Notes: a model not told the origin generated them from the sequence alone. A stretch of 64,000 nucleotides of DNA from JALZVT01 sp039029135 (GCA_039029135.1 JBCCGT010000027.1:1-64000), one strand, 5' to 3'; shown: positions 10,958-20,448, counted from the first letter of the stretch. Translations and numbers: made by a program.

Positions 10958-11739
10958 GCTATCCGGAACTCGACGCGGCGCGGGCGAACTGGCGCTGGCA
11001 ACCGGCCGCAGACGCCCTGGCCGGACGTGTGATCCTGATTACCGGCGCGGGCGACGGCATCGGCCGCGCCGCCGCGCGCACCTGCGCAACCTACGGCGCC
11101 GACGTCGTGCTGCTCGGTCGCACGCGCGCCAAGCTCGAGGCCGTGTTCGATGAAATCGCGGCTGCGACCGACACCCAGCCGGTGATCGTACCGGCGGACC
11201 TTCTGTATCTCGACGAAACTAACGTCGACGCGCTGCGGCAATCGATCGAGGACGGCTTCGGGCGACTCGACGGCCTGCTGCACAACGCCTCGATGCTGGG
11301 CCTGATGACGCCGCTCGCCGCCTATCCGGCGAGCACCTGGCGGGAGGTGTTCCAGGTCAATGTCCACGCGGCCGCGCTGCTGACCGGCGGCCTCATGCCG
11401 CTGCTGGAGGCGTCGACCGATGCGTCCGTCGTGTTCACCTCGTCCAGCGTCGGCCGCCAGGGCCGGGCCTTCTGGGGGGCCTACGCCGCCAGCAAGTTCG
11501 CGACCGAGGGCCTGATGCAGACCTTCGCCGACGAGGTCGACAGCCGCGACAATGTGCGTGCGAATAGCCTTAACCCAGGCGCAACCCGGACCACCATGCG
11601 GGCGCAGGCCTATCCCGGCGAGAACCCCGCCGACGTCGTGACCCCCGAGTCGCGCATGGACATCTATCTGTATCTGCTGTCGGGCGCCAGCACGGCGCAC
11701 AACGGTCAGGCGTTCGACGCCCGGGATTGGACGCCATAG
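10954..11739 (+). CDS. yciK: Short-chain dehydrogenase, YciK type
   Basis: NAD(P)-dependent SDR of 261 residues. Cofactor loop TGAGDGIGRAAA and catalytic residues S (TSSSVGRQG) and YAASK are intact. The N-terminal WQP element followed by AADALAGRVILITG is typical of YciK, whose substrate is not established. GTG start overlapping ubiG by 4 bases (GTGA), so coupled translation. The mtaD-ubiG-yciK order supports orthology with the Pseudomonas gene. Confidence 0.85.
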   Translation: MSYPELDAARANWRWQPAADALAGRVILITGAGDGIGRAAARTCATYGADVVLLGRTRAKLEAVFDEIAAATDTQPVIVPADLLYLDETNVDALRQSIEDGFGRLDGLLHNASMLGLMTPLAAYPASTWREVFQVNVHAAALLTGGLMPLLEASTDASVVFTSSSVGRQGRAFWGAYAASKFATEGLMQTFADEVDSRDNVRANSLNPGATRTTMRAQAYPGENPADVVTPESRMDIYLYLLSGASTAHNGQAFDARDWTP

Positions 11740-12989
11740 CCACGCGGGCCGACGAGATCGCGCAACCCTGGCTGATCGGTCCAGGCGCCCAGCCGCTCGA
11801 CGTCGAGGAAAATCCCTTCGACGCCGACGCGATTCGCGTCCTGCGTTTCGGCGGCCCGGCCTTCATTCTCATCTTCATCGGGGAGACGCTGTCGCACACG
11901 GTGCTCGGCGGCGGCGCGCACATGCTGATCACGCCCGCCGTGAGCGCGCTGGTCACGATCGCGGCAACGCTGTACGGCTGGCGCTCGGAGGTCGCCACCC
12001 GGGCTGCGCCCTGGCTGTTGTTCGTGCTGTGGGGCCTTGCCACGGTGGTGGTCGTCCAGCATCTCACTTCCGCCTCGACGGTGGCGGCGTTCATCTTCAT
12101 GAGCACGCTGATGGTCGCGACGCCCGCGCTGATCCTGTCGCCGATACCGATGCTGCTGGCCGAGTCCGCCACCATCGGCCTGCACTTCGCAGTCAGCGCC
12201 CGGCTATCGGGCATCGACGTATTCTCGCTCTGGGTTCTGGCACCGCTGCTGTTCGTCGCCGCCGCGATCTACGTCGCTCGGCGCAGCGCCGTGCAGCATG
12301 CCGAGCGCTCGCGTCAATACCAGCTGGAGCTGGCGGCGCGGACGGCGGCGGTCGAGCGCCTGGCCAGCCTCAATACCATGGCCGCCGGCATCGCGCACCA
12401 CACCAGCAACCGGCTGCAGGCCATCATGGGTACCGCGGATCTCGCCCTGCGCGGCGACGATGCCGACACGCGAGAGTTTGTCGAAAAGATCTGGCAGGAG
12501 AGTACTCGGCTCGCGAATCTGGTGGTGCCGCTGCGCACCTTCGCCGGCAACGCGGCGGGCGCGCGCCGCTTCGTCGCCTTCGGCGAGGTGATCGAAGCCG
12601 CCGGACTTCGCGAACTGTTGGACCGGGGCGTAAAGCTCGACGTGTCGCTCGAACCGAACCTGCCGGAGCTCGCGCTCTACGGCGGCGAGATCGAGGAAAT
12701 GCTGCGCTGCCTGGCACGCAACGCTCAAGAGGCCGGTGCAACGCGCGTCGAAGTGTCCGTGCGCGGGTCCACCACCGGCATAACGCTGAAGTTTGCGGAC
12801 GACGGCGACGGCCTCAGCGACGCGGAGATGGAGCGCGTCCTGGATCCCTTCTTTACGACCCGGGGTCCCGGGCGTCTCGGCCTGGGTCTCGCGTACGTCG
12901 CCGGCGCCGTGCGCAATCACAGCGGCACCCTGACGATCGACTCATCGCCCGGCGAGGGCACCGCGGTGCTGATCGAGCTGCCGGCCTGA
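11727..12989 (+). CDS. Orphan membrane sensor histidine kinase
   Basis: 420 residues. About six hydrophobic segments between residues 40 and 183 form a membrane sensor without a large periplasmic loop. A short coiled region (190-215) leads to the dimerisation helix with phospho-acceptor His224 in GIAHHTSNRLQAI. This H-box has His rather than Glu/Asp after the phospho-His. The ATPase domain follows: N-box CLARNAQEAGA, G1 DDGDGL, F-box DPFFTTR, G2 GRLGLGLA. The start is probably the TTG at 11727, overlapping yciK by 13 bases. No response regulator lies in the window, so its partner is elsewhere. Ligand unknown. Confidence 0.8.
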   Translation: MDAIATRADEIAQPWLIGPGAQPLDVEENPFDADAIRVLRFGGPAFILIFIGETLSHTVLGGGAHMLITPAVSALVTIAATLYGWRSEVATRAAPWLLFVLWGLATVVVVQHLTSASTVAAFIFMSTLMVATPALILSPIPMLLAESATIGLHFAVSARLSGIDVFSLWVLAPLLFVAAAIYVARRSAVQHAERSRQYQLELAARTAAVERLASLNTMAAGIAHHTSNRLQAIMGTADLALRGDDADTREFVEKIWQESTRLANLVVPLRTFAGNAAGARRFVAFGEVIEAAGLRELLDRGVKLDVSLEPNLPELALYGGEIEEMLRCLARNAQEAGATRVEVSVRGSTTGITLKFADDGDGLSDAEMERVLDPFFTTRGPGRLGLGLAYVAGAVRNHSGTLTIDSSPGEGTAVLIELPA

Positions 12990-13022
12990 TCTCGGGCGGC
13001 AACGAATCGGCCAGCAGGTGAT

Positions 13023-15053
13023 TTAGCGCCCCGCGCTGGCGATGCCGCTGCCGTCCTCTGGGCGAAACCAAATCGGCGACGTCCAGGCCATCTCAACCAC
13101 CGTGTCTGGGTAGGCGCCGTTGCTGCAGACGGCGGGGCGCTCGGCTGGGGGCAGGCGCGCGCAGTCGTAGGTGTGCCAGCGCGGCACGCGCTGCTCGACG
13201 ACCCGCAGGTAGTAGTAGGTAGGCAGCCGCGCGTCGAACGCCTCGTCCACGTACACGCTACACAGCGCGGCAGCGCCTTCCGATGCCGCAATGGGCAGCA
13301 CCTCGGTGTGCAGCCCGCCCTCTGCGTCGACCCAGCCCTTGATGAGCTGCAGGGCCGTCAGATCGCCGCCGGTCGGATCTTTGCCGGCATAGGCAAGAAA
13401 TCTCGGTTTGGCGGGCACAGTCGGCGCGGGTAGGTCGCTGCCCATGGGGACGCCGCCAGCGTAGCCCGCCGCATCGCGATCCGGCTGGCCGCACAGGGCG
13501 GGGTCATAGCCCCAGCCTGCGAACAGCCGCGGCGCGATCCGCGGGCCGCTGGTGCCGAACACCTCGCGCCGCTTGAGCGCGTCGAATATGGCGTCGCGGG
13601 TGTTTTCGCTGGCCCAGACGCCGGCCAGCCCGCCCGGGTTGCCGTCGATGCCGCTGGTCAGGACGCCGGTCTGCAGCCGCTCCGCCGGCGTCGATTCGCC
13701 CGTAACTGCGCCGCCCCAGTCGCTCTCGATCACGCCGCCGGGATTGGCCGCGTGGGTGTCGGTGCTGGCGATGATGCCGAGCTTGATGGGATTCAGGCCG
13801 ACCTCGGCCTCTTCGCGCAGGCCGACGGCCAGCGCCGAGCGCTGAAAATCGGTGGGGTGGACGCAGCCCGCGCCCAGCATGCCGACCGTGCCGATCTCGC
13901 CGGGTGCGCACTCTCGCGTCACCACCGTGGCCTGCCCGACCTGCAGCGAACTCGCGGGGCCGGTACGAGTGGCGTAGGTCTTCGCCTCGCCCAGCCGCCG
14001 CACGGCCTCGACGGTGCACAGCTCATCGGGCGCGCCGAGCACCGTGCTCAGCCCGTTGATGCATTCCGAGCCGCCCTTGTGCTGAAAGATCTCCATGACC
14101 GGTTCACGCGCGAGCCGCTGCGCGGCGTACGCCCGCCGCGCGTCGGGCGTATCCGGCAGCTTGCGATAGGGCGCCATGCGGCCGTTCGCGAGGTTGGTGT
14201 TGTGCGGGATCGTCAGGTAGTCGCAGCCGTCTTCCGCGCGGCAAGCCCGATCGAGTCCTTCCCACAGCGCGCTGTCGATGGGCGCATCGACGTAGCTGAC
14301 CGGCGCGGGCGGCACGACGTCGCCGCGGAAGATCACGTTGCGATGATAGTTCGAGGTACCGGGGGTGCCCGTGTACTCGTAGCCGATGAAACTGGTAAAC
14401 GCGCAGGGTTCGTTAGCCGCGTTCGCCGCATCCTGAATGTCCGCCCAGGGCCCGCGTGCATAGTCGCGGCAGAGCGCGCCGTCCGCGCCACACAGCTCGC
14501 CGATGCGCTGCGGGGCCTCCGACGTAATCACGGTGCCGAGCATCAACATGCCCTGCCGCTGATCCGCCCGGAAGCCGCGGCAGAACACCGTGTCGTAGCT
14601 GGGCGAACCCGGCGTGCTGCACAGCGCACGCTCGCCGAGAAACTCGCCGTGATCCGTCACCGCCAGGAAGTCGAGCGGCCGGTCGATCTGGGCGGTGCCG
14701 GTCGGCTTGCCATCGGCGCCGATCGGCCAGAACGGCACCACCTCGCCGCGGGCGTAGCGATTCGCGTCGTCCGGAGTCGCGCCGGTGCTGTTCGCCGCGG
14801 CATCGAACGAATAGGAGGTATGCACGTGCAAATCGCCGAACAGCGGCATGCCCGTGGAGACGTAGTTGGTGCAGCGACCGATCACGCCGCTCTCCGCGAT
14901 GCTGGGCGCAGCCTCTGCCGACGGGTCGACCGCGACCCCGGAAGCAGCGGCAACATCGGCCGCCGCCGTATCGCGCACCTCGCCGCTGCAGCCCGCCACG
15001 CTCAGCGCGAGCAGTACCCCGAACGCCGCTGGGCGAACGTCTGTTGTTCTCAT
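13023..15053 (-). CDS. DUF3604 lipoprotein (PHP-like metal hydrolase fold)
   Basis: 676 residues. A lipoprotein signal peptide ends at Cys22 (SVAGC), so it is probably anchored in the outer membrane or periplasm. The DUF3604 domain begins near FGDLHVHTSYSFDA and LAVTDHGEFLGE, motifs reminiscent of PHP-family metal sites, and continues with DTHAANPGG and TSGPRI. DUF3604 proteins are frequent in marine and environmental bacteria; no reaction is established. It lies alone, converging on the histidine kinase, with a GMC oxidoreductase gene upstream on the same strand. Confidence 0.88.
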   Translation of the reverse strand: MRTTDVRPAAFGVLLALSVAGCSGEVRDTAAADVAAASGVAVDPSAEAAPSIAESGVIGRCTNYVSTGMPLFGDLHVHTSYSFDAAANSTGATPDDANRYARGEVVPFWPIGADGKPTGTAQIDRPLDFLAVTDHGEFLGERALCSTPGSPSYDTVFCRGFRADQRQGMLMLGTVITSEAPQRIGELCGADGALCRDYARGPWADIQDAANAANEPCAFTSFIGYEYTGTPGTSNYHRNVIFRGDVVPPAPVSYVDAPIDSALWEGLDRACRAEDGCDYLTIPHNTNLANGRMAPYRKLPDTPDARRAYAAQRLAREPVMEIFQHKGGSECINGLSTVLGAPDELCTVEAVRRLGEAKTYATRTGPASSLQVGQATVVTRECAPGEIGTVGMLGAGCVHPTDFQRSALAVGLREEAEVGLNPIKLGIIASTDTHAANPGGVIESDWGGAVTGESTPAERLQTGVLTSGIDGNPGGLAGVWASENTRDAIFDALKRREVFGTSGPRIAPRLFAGWGYDPALCGQPDRDAAGYAGGVPMGSDLPAPTVPAKPRFLAYAGKDPTGGDLTALQLIKGWVDAEGGLHTEVLPIAASEGAAALCSVYVDEAFDARLPTYYYLRVVEQRVPRWHTYDCARLPPAERPAVCSNGAYPDTVVEMAWTSPIWFRPEDGSGIASAGR

Positions 15054-15142
15054 TTGCTGTTCCCCACGGCTCCCCGCTGCTCTCCGGACGGCGCGCTCCC
15101 CGATCGCGGGCCGCGCCGATGTTACAGGTCGCCGCCGCAGAC

Positions 15143-16744
15143 CTACACCAGCGTCTTGAGGCGATCGGCGAGGCGCTCGGCCAGCGCCAGAATGGTCAGC
15201 GTGGGATTCGCCCAGCCGCCGGTGGCGAACACCGAGCTGCCCGCGATCGACAGGTTATCGTAGCCGTGCACGCGGCAGTCGGCATCGACGACGCCGCGCG
15301 CGGGATCCGCGCTCATGCGCGTCGTGCCCATGTGGTGATAGCCGCCGATGGGATGGTTGCCGATGGTCGGATCCACGGGCCAGGCGAGCGAGTCGTCGGC
15401 CAGCCACTCGCTGGGACGCAGGGCGCCATAGCCGAGCCGCTGGAACTCCGCACCGAGTGCCGCGTTCAGGGCGTTTAGCGTGTGCTTGTCCTGTTCGCCG
15501 AGCTGCCAGTCCAGCGCGACACGCGGCACACCCAGCGCGTCGCGCTCGTGCGCGTCCAGTCGCACACGACTGGCGGGATTCGGCGCCTGCTCTGCCCGCA
15601 CCATCAGGTGCAGCGTGGTCGCGCCCACCGCGGCGCGCGTGCGCTCGAAGCTGTTGCGGACACTGCGCTGCAGCAGCTTCTTCGCGTCCCGATAGCCGTG
15701 CCAGAGCGCGCGCCCCGTGCGGGTCGGATTGAGCTGGTGCTTAAGGCTCAGATACAGGCGTCGGTTCAGCGGCGTGCCGCGATCGGTTGGCCGCTGCAGC
15801 TTGAACGTGACCGCCGTGTTCAGCAGTTCGCGCTCGCGCTGCAGCGCCGGTGACGCCAGCAGCACAGGCGCGATGGGTACCGGCAGGAACCGCTTGCGGA
15901 AGGCAGACCAGAGCTTAAAGTCCGCACCCGAACCGGGGTCCAGGGTGCCGATGCGGGCATGCGGGTGTTCCATGAAGTAGCGCCCGACCTGATCGCGATC
16001 GTTGCCGACGCCGTGGGGTTGGACGTCGTTCGAGACGAGCAGCAGCCGCGCGTTTTCGACCGCGCCCGCGGCCAGCACCACCTGGCTCGCGCACACGCTC
16101 AGCTTGCGGCCGCCGAGCGTGCTGACCTCGACGCGCTCGATGCGGTCTGCGTTCGGCGCGGCGGCCAGGCGCGTCACGTTGGCGTGCAGCACCACCCGCG
16201 CGCGCGCGTCCGCGTGCAACAGCGGCGAGCGGCCGGCGACGAATCGCTCGCGCTGCTCATCGAAGCGCCAGAATCGGGTCGCGAACTTGTCCGCGTCAAA
16301 TTCCGGACGGCCGCCATCGCACTGCGCCCACAGATCATCGGAATAGTCGTATTCGCCCAGCTCCAGATGGTCGTGGGCACGGCGGTAGTAGGGCACGAGA
16401 TCTTCGGCCGTGATCGGCCAGCCGCTGTAGGGGACCCACTCGCGGCGCTCGAAGTCGATGCGGTCGAGCGACACACAGCGGCCGCCCCAGATGTTGGCGG
16501 TGCCGCCGAAAAAGCGCAGCCGCGCGCCGTCGAGCGGATAGTAGTCCATGCCCGCGTTGGTACCCGCGTAGAGCGCCTGGGTGCGGTCTTCGAAGTCCGC
16601 GCCGCCTGCCTCGAGCAGGCACACGTCTACCCCCGCGGCCGCGAGACGCTCCGCCAGCAGCGCCCCGGCGACGCCCGCACCGACGACGCAGACGTCGGCG
16701 TCCAGCGTATCCGGGCCGTCGTATTGCTCCAGATCGATCAGCAT
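15143..16744 (-). CDS. GMC-family FAD oxidoreductase
   Basis: 533-residue flavoprotein of the glucose-methanol-choline family. N-terminal dinucleotide fold VVGAGVAGALLAERLA, and a C-terminal substrate/active-site portion with GGYHHMGTTRMS and FATGGWANPTLT. Members oxidise alcohols or sterols, or form dehydrogenase complexes with small and cytochrome subunits; neither partner is adjacent. No signal peptide is obvious, so it is probably cytosolic. It lies 89 bp upstream of the DUF3604 gene on the same strand and may be co-transcribed with it. Substrate unknown. Confidence 0.86.
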   Translation of the reverse strand: MLIDLEQYDGPDTLDADVCVVGAGVAGALLAERLAAAGVDVCLLEAGGADFEDRTQALYAGTNAGMDYYPLDGARLRFFGGTANIWGGRCVSLDRIDFERREWVPYSGWPITAEDLVPYYRRAHDHLELGEYDYSDDLWAQCDGGRPEFDADKFATRFWRFDEQRERFVAGRSPLLHADARARVVLHANVTRLAAAPNADRIERVEVSTLGGRKLSVCASQVVLAAGAVENARLLLVSNDVQPHGVGNDRDQVGRYFMEHPHARIGTLDPGSGADFKLWSAFRKRFLPVPIAPVLLASPALQRERELLNTAVTFKLQRPTDRGTPLNRRLYLSLKHQLNPTRTGRALWHGYRDAKKLLQRSVRNSFERTRAAVGATTLHLMVRAEQAPNPASRVRLDAHERDALGVPRVALDWQLGEQDKHTLNALNAALGAEFQRLGYGALRPSEWLADDSLAWPVDPTIGNHPIGGYHHMGTTRMSADPARGVVDADCRVHGYDNLSIAGSSVFATGGWANPTLTILALAERLADRLKTLV

Positions 16745-16835
16745 GGGCTCAAGATGGTAACTGTTTACAAATCCGCCAGCGCGTCTGTCTGTGCGTCTTT
16801 GCGCACATCGTTGGGCACGGTCAGGCTGCGCAGGG

Positions 16836-17720
16836 TCAGGTTCCCGGGCCGGGCAACTCCGGATAGGGAATCAGCACGCTGCGCTCGGCGCGCTCTGAGC
16901 GGCCGCGCGCCTTGTTGCTGACAACAGGCGCCGCCAGACCGACGGTTCGATAGAGCGCGCGCAGATCGTCGCCGTTCAGCTCGAAGCGCGAGCCGCGCCT
17001 CAGCCAGGAGGGCAACACAACCGGGCCAAAGCGCACCCGCTTGAGGCGCCCGACGGCCACGTCCTGGCTCGCGAACAGGCGCCGGACCTCGTGATTGCGG
17101 CCCTCCAGCAGAGTCACGTGGTACCAGTGATTGCGGCCGCTGCCGTTGAAGTAGCGAATGTCCGAGAAACGCAGGCGCTCGCCTTCGCTGTCAATGCCGG
17201 CCTTGAGCGCGGCGAGCTGCTCGTCGCTCAGCTCGCCGTCAACGCGCACCGCATACTCGCGATCGAGTCCCGTGCTGGGGTGCATGAGGCGATGGGCCAG
17301 CTCGCCGTCGTTCGTGAACAGCAGCAGCCCGGTGGTAGCGGCGTCGAGGCGCCCCACCCCGATCCAGCGCCCCGTGCGCAGCCGCGGCAGGTCGCTGAAC
17401 ACCGTGCGCCGTCCCTCGGGATCGCGGCGCGTGCAGATCATTCCTTCGGGTTTGTTCATCACCAGCGCGCGGGGATGCACGCTCGGACCGAGCCGCACGG
17501 GCTTACCGTCCAGCTCGATCTTTGCATCCGGTGTTGCGCGCGTACCCAGCACGGCGATCGCGCCGTCAACTCGCAGCCGCCCGGCCTCGATCCAGCCCTC
17601 AATCTCGCGTCGCGAGCCCAGACCCGCACCCGCCAGCAGCTTTTGCAGGCGCACCGGCTCCTGCGGGGGTGGTTCCTTCGCTGAGCGTTCGCGACTCCGG
17701 CCGCGCCGCGCGCCGGCCAT
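16836..17720 (-). CDS. rluB: 23S rRNA pseudouridine synthase, RluB type
   Basis: 294 residues. Basic N-terminal tail, S4 RNA-binding domain (VRLQKLLAGAGLGSRRE...), then the RsuA/RluB catalytic domain with the nucleophilic Asp in GVGRLDAATTGLLL and the ALVMNKPEGMICT strand. RluB isomerises U2605 of 23S rRNA (E. coli numbering). Assignment to RluB rather than RluE/RsuA rests on the S4 domain and on position after scpB. The start overlaps the scpB stop as TGATG. Confidence 0.9.
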   Translation of the reverse strand: MAGARRGRSRERSAKEPPPQEPVRLQKLLAGAGLGSRREIEGWIEAGRLRVDGAIAVLGTRATPDAKIELDGKPVRLGPSVHPRALVMNKPEGMICTRRDPEGRRTVFSDLPRLRTGRWIGVGRLDAATTGLLLFTNDGELAHRLMHPSTGLDREYAVRVDGELSDEQLAALKAGIDSEGERLRFSDIRYFNGSGRNHWYHVTLLEGRNHEVRRLFASQDVAVGRLKRVRFGPVVLPSWLRRGSRFELNGDDLRALYRTVGLAAPVVSNKARGRSERAERSVLIPYPELPGPGT

Positions 17721-18643
17721 CAGGCGTCTTCCCGGGTCTCGACGCCGGGTAGCACGACGACATCCGCGCTCGGGCGGTCGTCCGCATCGCTCGCCGCGGG
17801 TTCGCTGGCCGGTTCCGCCTCTGTTCCCTCGTCGACGCTAGCACCCGACTCGCGCACCGTCAGGGGCGCATCGAGCTCGACGGCTGCGGGGTCTGCAGCG
17901 GTCGCCGTATCAGCTTCCGCATCACCGTCCGCTTGCTGCTGCACTTCTGGGTCCGCGGCTGATTCTGCTTCCGCTCCCCCTGCCGAATCAGAGGAGGCCG
18001 ACGGCGTCTCGGGCACCACGGCCTCGATCTGCGGATCGATCAGCTCACGCACTTCGGGCAGGGTCGGCAGGTCGCCGAGCGTCGCCAAATTGAAATAGTC
18101 GAGAAACGCCTTGGTCGTGCCGTACATCGACGGCCGTCCCGCCACGTCGCGCTGCCCCACCTCGCGGATCCAGCCGCGTTCGAGCAGCGTGCGCATGATG
18201 TTCGGGCTGACCGCGACGCCGCGAACCTCCTCGATGTCGCCGCGCGTCGCCGGCTGTTTGTAGGCGATGAGGGCAAGCGTCTCGAGCAGTGCCCGCGTGT
18301 AGCGCGGCGGCTTCTCGTCCCACAGCCGGCTGACCCAGGGCGAAAACTCCTGACGCACCTGCATTCGATAGCCCGACGCGACCTTGCGCAGCTCGACGCC
18401 GCGCGCCGCGCTCGCCTCCTCGATGCTCTTAAGCGCGACGCGGATCTGGCCGCGGCCGCCCTCGTCGGCAAGCTCGCCAGGCAAGAACAGCTTGTAGAGT
18501 CGATCGGCGGTCAGCGGCTCATCGGCCGCCTGCAGCGCCGCCTCGACGATGCGCTCGATCTGCTCGGGTGGCAGCGTCCCGCTCGGCGCCGGGACTGCGC
18601 CGTCGGTCGAATTGCTGTCAGGATCGCTCGTTGCCTCGCTCAT
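17720..18643 (-). CDS. scpB: Segregation and condensation protein B
   Basis: 307 residues. Winged-helix protein that joins ScpA to SMC/MukB-type condensin. The first ~195 residues match the family (ALLETLALIAYKQPATRGDI and the RPSMYGTTKAFLDYFNL wing). The last ~110 residues are an acidic Ala/Glu/Asp/Ser-rich low-complexity tail, longer than usual. It overlaps scpA (ATGA) and rluB (TGATG), so the three genes form one translationally coupled unit. Confidence 0.93.
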   Translation of the reverse strand: MSEATSDPDSNSTDGAVPAPSGTLPPEQIERIVEAALQAADEPLTADRLYKLFLPGELADEGGRGQIRVALKSIEEASAARGVELRKVASGYRMQVRQEFSPWVSRLWDEKPPRYTRALLETLALIAYKQPATRGDIEEVRGVAVSPNIMRTLLERGWIREVGQRDVAGRPSMYGTTKAFLDYFNLATLGDLPTLPEVRELIDPQIEAVVPETPSASSDSAGGAEAESAADPEVQQQADGDAEADTATAADPAAVELDAPLTVRESGASVDEGTEAEPASEPAASDADDRPSADVVVLPGVETREDA

Positions 18644-19692
18644 GAAGGCTCCACATCGTCAGGGGCGCCCGCCGCAGACTCGGGGGCAGGCGCGGGTGCC
18701 GCATGGTCCGGTGACACATAGTCCGGTGACACATAGTCCGGTGCCGCCGGACCGGCGCTTGCGCCTGCGGCACGGACGTAAATCGGCGCGAACGGCTCGT
18801 TCTGGACCAACTCCAGGAGCTGCTCGCGCACCAGTTCGAGAATCGCGAGAAAGGTCACCACGCAGCCCAGACGACCCTCGGCGGGTTCGAACAGGTGCGT
18901 GAAGTCGAGAAACTCCGTGTTATCGCGCATGCGTGCCAGCACGCCGGTCATGCGTTCGCGAACGGTCAGCGGCTCGAACGCCACTTCGTGCTCGCGGTAC
19001 AGCTCCGCGCGACGCAGCACGCCGGACAGCGCGAGCAGTAAATCCCACAGCTCGACGTCGGGGTGCGCGACCTCGCGGATCAGCTCGGGCCGCTCGGCGC
19101 GAGCGAGCTGAAAGTCGCGCTCCTGCCGCGGCAGCTCGTCGATGGATTCGGCGGCCGTCTTGAAGCGCTCGTACTCCTGCAGCCGCCGGATCAGCTCGGC
19201 GCGCGGGTCGTCCTCGTCGTCGACCAGCGAGGCCGGCCGCGGCAGCAGCATGCGTGATTTGATCTCCGCCAGCATCGCGGCCATGACCAGGTACTCGCCG
19301 GCGAGCTCGAGACGCATCGCGTTCATCAGGTCGATGTACGCCATGTATTGCTCGGTGATCTCCGCCACCCGAATCTCGAGGATGTCGAGGTTCTGACGCC
19401 GGATCAGATACAGCAGCAGGTCGAGCGGGCCTTCGAAGGTCTCTAGAAAGACCTCGAGCGCGGCGGGCGGGATATAGAGGTCCTTCGGCAGTTCGGTGAC
19501 CACCTCGCCTTCCACAACGGCGATCGTGGCGGCGTCTACCCTGCGCTCGCGCTGCAGCGCAGAGTTTTCCGCGGCGGGCAGCGGCGTCGCCGGCTGGGGC
19601 TCGCCCGCAGTCGTTGCAGCATCCGGCGCACCATCTGCCACGGGCTCGGCAGCCGCCGCGGCGAGCGCTTCTTTGTTGGCCTCGTTCGTCAC
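18640..19692 (-). CDS. scpA: Segregation and condensation protein A
   Basis: 350-residue kleisin that bridges SMC heads in bacterial condensin. The core begins at EVFLETFEGPLDLLLYLIRR and ends with the C-terminal winged helix around GCVVTFLAILELVRE. Flanking it are a ~75-residue Ala/Pro-rich N-terminal tail and a ~45-residue C-terminal tail with the repeat SPDYVSPDYVSPDH. First gene of scpA-scpB-rluB. The ATG follows a 90-bp gap after yciO. Confidence 0.93.
   Translation of the reverse strand: MTNEANKEALAAAAAEPVADGAPDAATTAGEPQPATPLPAAENSALQRERRVDAATIAVVEGEVVTELPKDLYIPPAALEVFLETFEGPLDLLLYLIRRQNLDILEIRVAEITEQYMAYIDLMNAMRLELAGEYLVMAAMLAEIKSRMLLPRPASLVDDEDDPRAELIRRLQEYERFKTAAESIDELPRQERDFQLARAERPELIREVAHPDVELWDLLLALSGVLRRAELYREHEVAFEPLTVRERMTGVLARMRDNTEFLDFTHLFEPAEGRLGCVVTFLAILELVREQLLELVQNEPFAPIYVRAAGASAGPAAPDYVSPDYVSPDHAAPAPAPESAAGAPDDVEPS
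18706..18743. repeat. 15-bp tandem repeat inside scpA
   Basis: GTCCGGTGACACATA occurs twice back to back (18706-18720, 18721-18735), followed by a partial third copy (GTCCGGTG). Being a multiple of three, it keeps the frame and encodes the repeated SPDYV in the disordered ScpA tail. Confidence 0.85.
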
Positions 19693-19782
19693 GCGCGCAG
19701 TATAGGTGTCCGACCCTTTCAGGAGAACCGCAGCGACGCCGCCAAACGCGATTTCTGTGCGGCGAACGGTTCGCGAGTCGAC

Positions 19783-20397
19783 TTACAGCGGCCAGGCGCC
19801 GATTCCCTGACGCAGCACGGCCGGTGGCGCGAGCGTCAGGTCGACAACGGTCGTGGCTTCCAGCCCGCAGGGTCCGCCGTCGATCACCAGATCGAGCTGC
19901 TTCTGCAGGCGCTCGCGGATGTCGAAGCCGTCCGTCAGCGGCAGTTCGTCCCCGGGCAGCAGCGCGGTCGTCGTGAGCAGCGGCTCGTCCAACTCGGCGA
20001 GCAGCGCGGCGGGAATCGGGTGGTCCGGCACGCGCATACCGATGGTCTTGCGGCGCTCCTGTAGCAGGCGTTTCGGCAGCTCCCGGCTCGCCTCCAGAAT
20101 GAAGGTATAGGGACCGGGGGTCCCGCGTCGCAGCAGCCGATACTGACCGTTGTCGACCTTGGCGTAGGTGGCGATGACCGACAGGTCGTGGCACACCAGG
20201 GTGAGCAGATGGCGACGGTCGAGCCGGCGCAGGGCACGGATGCGTTCCAGCGCCGACTTGTCCCCCAGATGGCAGCCGAAGGCGTAGGTCGAGTCTGTGG
20301 GATAGGCGATCACCCCGCCGCCGCGCACGATGTCCGCTGCCTGGCGGATCAGGCGGGCCTGGGGATGGGTCGGGTGTATTTCGAAGTATTGACTCAC
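19783..20397 (-). CDS. yciO: YciO family protein (Sua5/YrdC fold)
   Basis: 204 residues with the YrdC fold. Sequence features fit YciO rather than TsaC: AYPTDSTYAFGCHLGDKSA, RRHLLTLVCHDLSVIATYAK, PGPYTFILEASRELPK and KTIGMRVPDHPI. TsaC/Sua5 make threonylcarbamoyl-AMP for tRNA t6A; YciO proteins bind ATP/RNA-like ligands but their main role is unsettled. Its place upstream of scpA is conserved in gammaproteobacteria. Divergent from yciB. Confidence 0.88.
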   Translation of the reverse strand: MSQYFEIHPTHPQARLIRQAADIVRGGGVIAYPTDSTYAFGCHLGDKSALERIRALRRLDRRHLLTLVCHDLSVIATYAKVDNGQYRLLRRGTPGPYTFILEASRELPKRLLQERRKTIGMRVPDHPIPAALLAELDEPLLTTTALLPGDELPLTDGFDIRERLQKQLDLVIDGGPCGLEATTVVDLTLAPPAVLRQGIGAWPL

Positions 20398-20448
20398 AGC
20401 GGGCTCACCACAGACTCAAGCCGCGTACGGGGCGCGACTGGAACAGTC

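Noticed and set aside
13752..15263. A 503-codon open frame on the plus strand across the DUF3604 gene
   Set aside because: It is antisense to a clear DUF3604 lipoprotein. Long open antisense frames are expected in GC-rich coding DNA and its translation is Arg/Ala/His-rich without recognisable domains.
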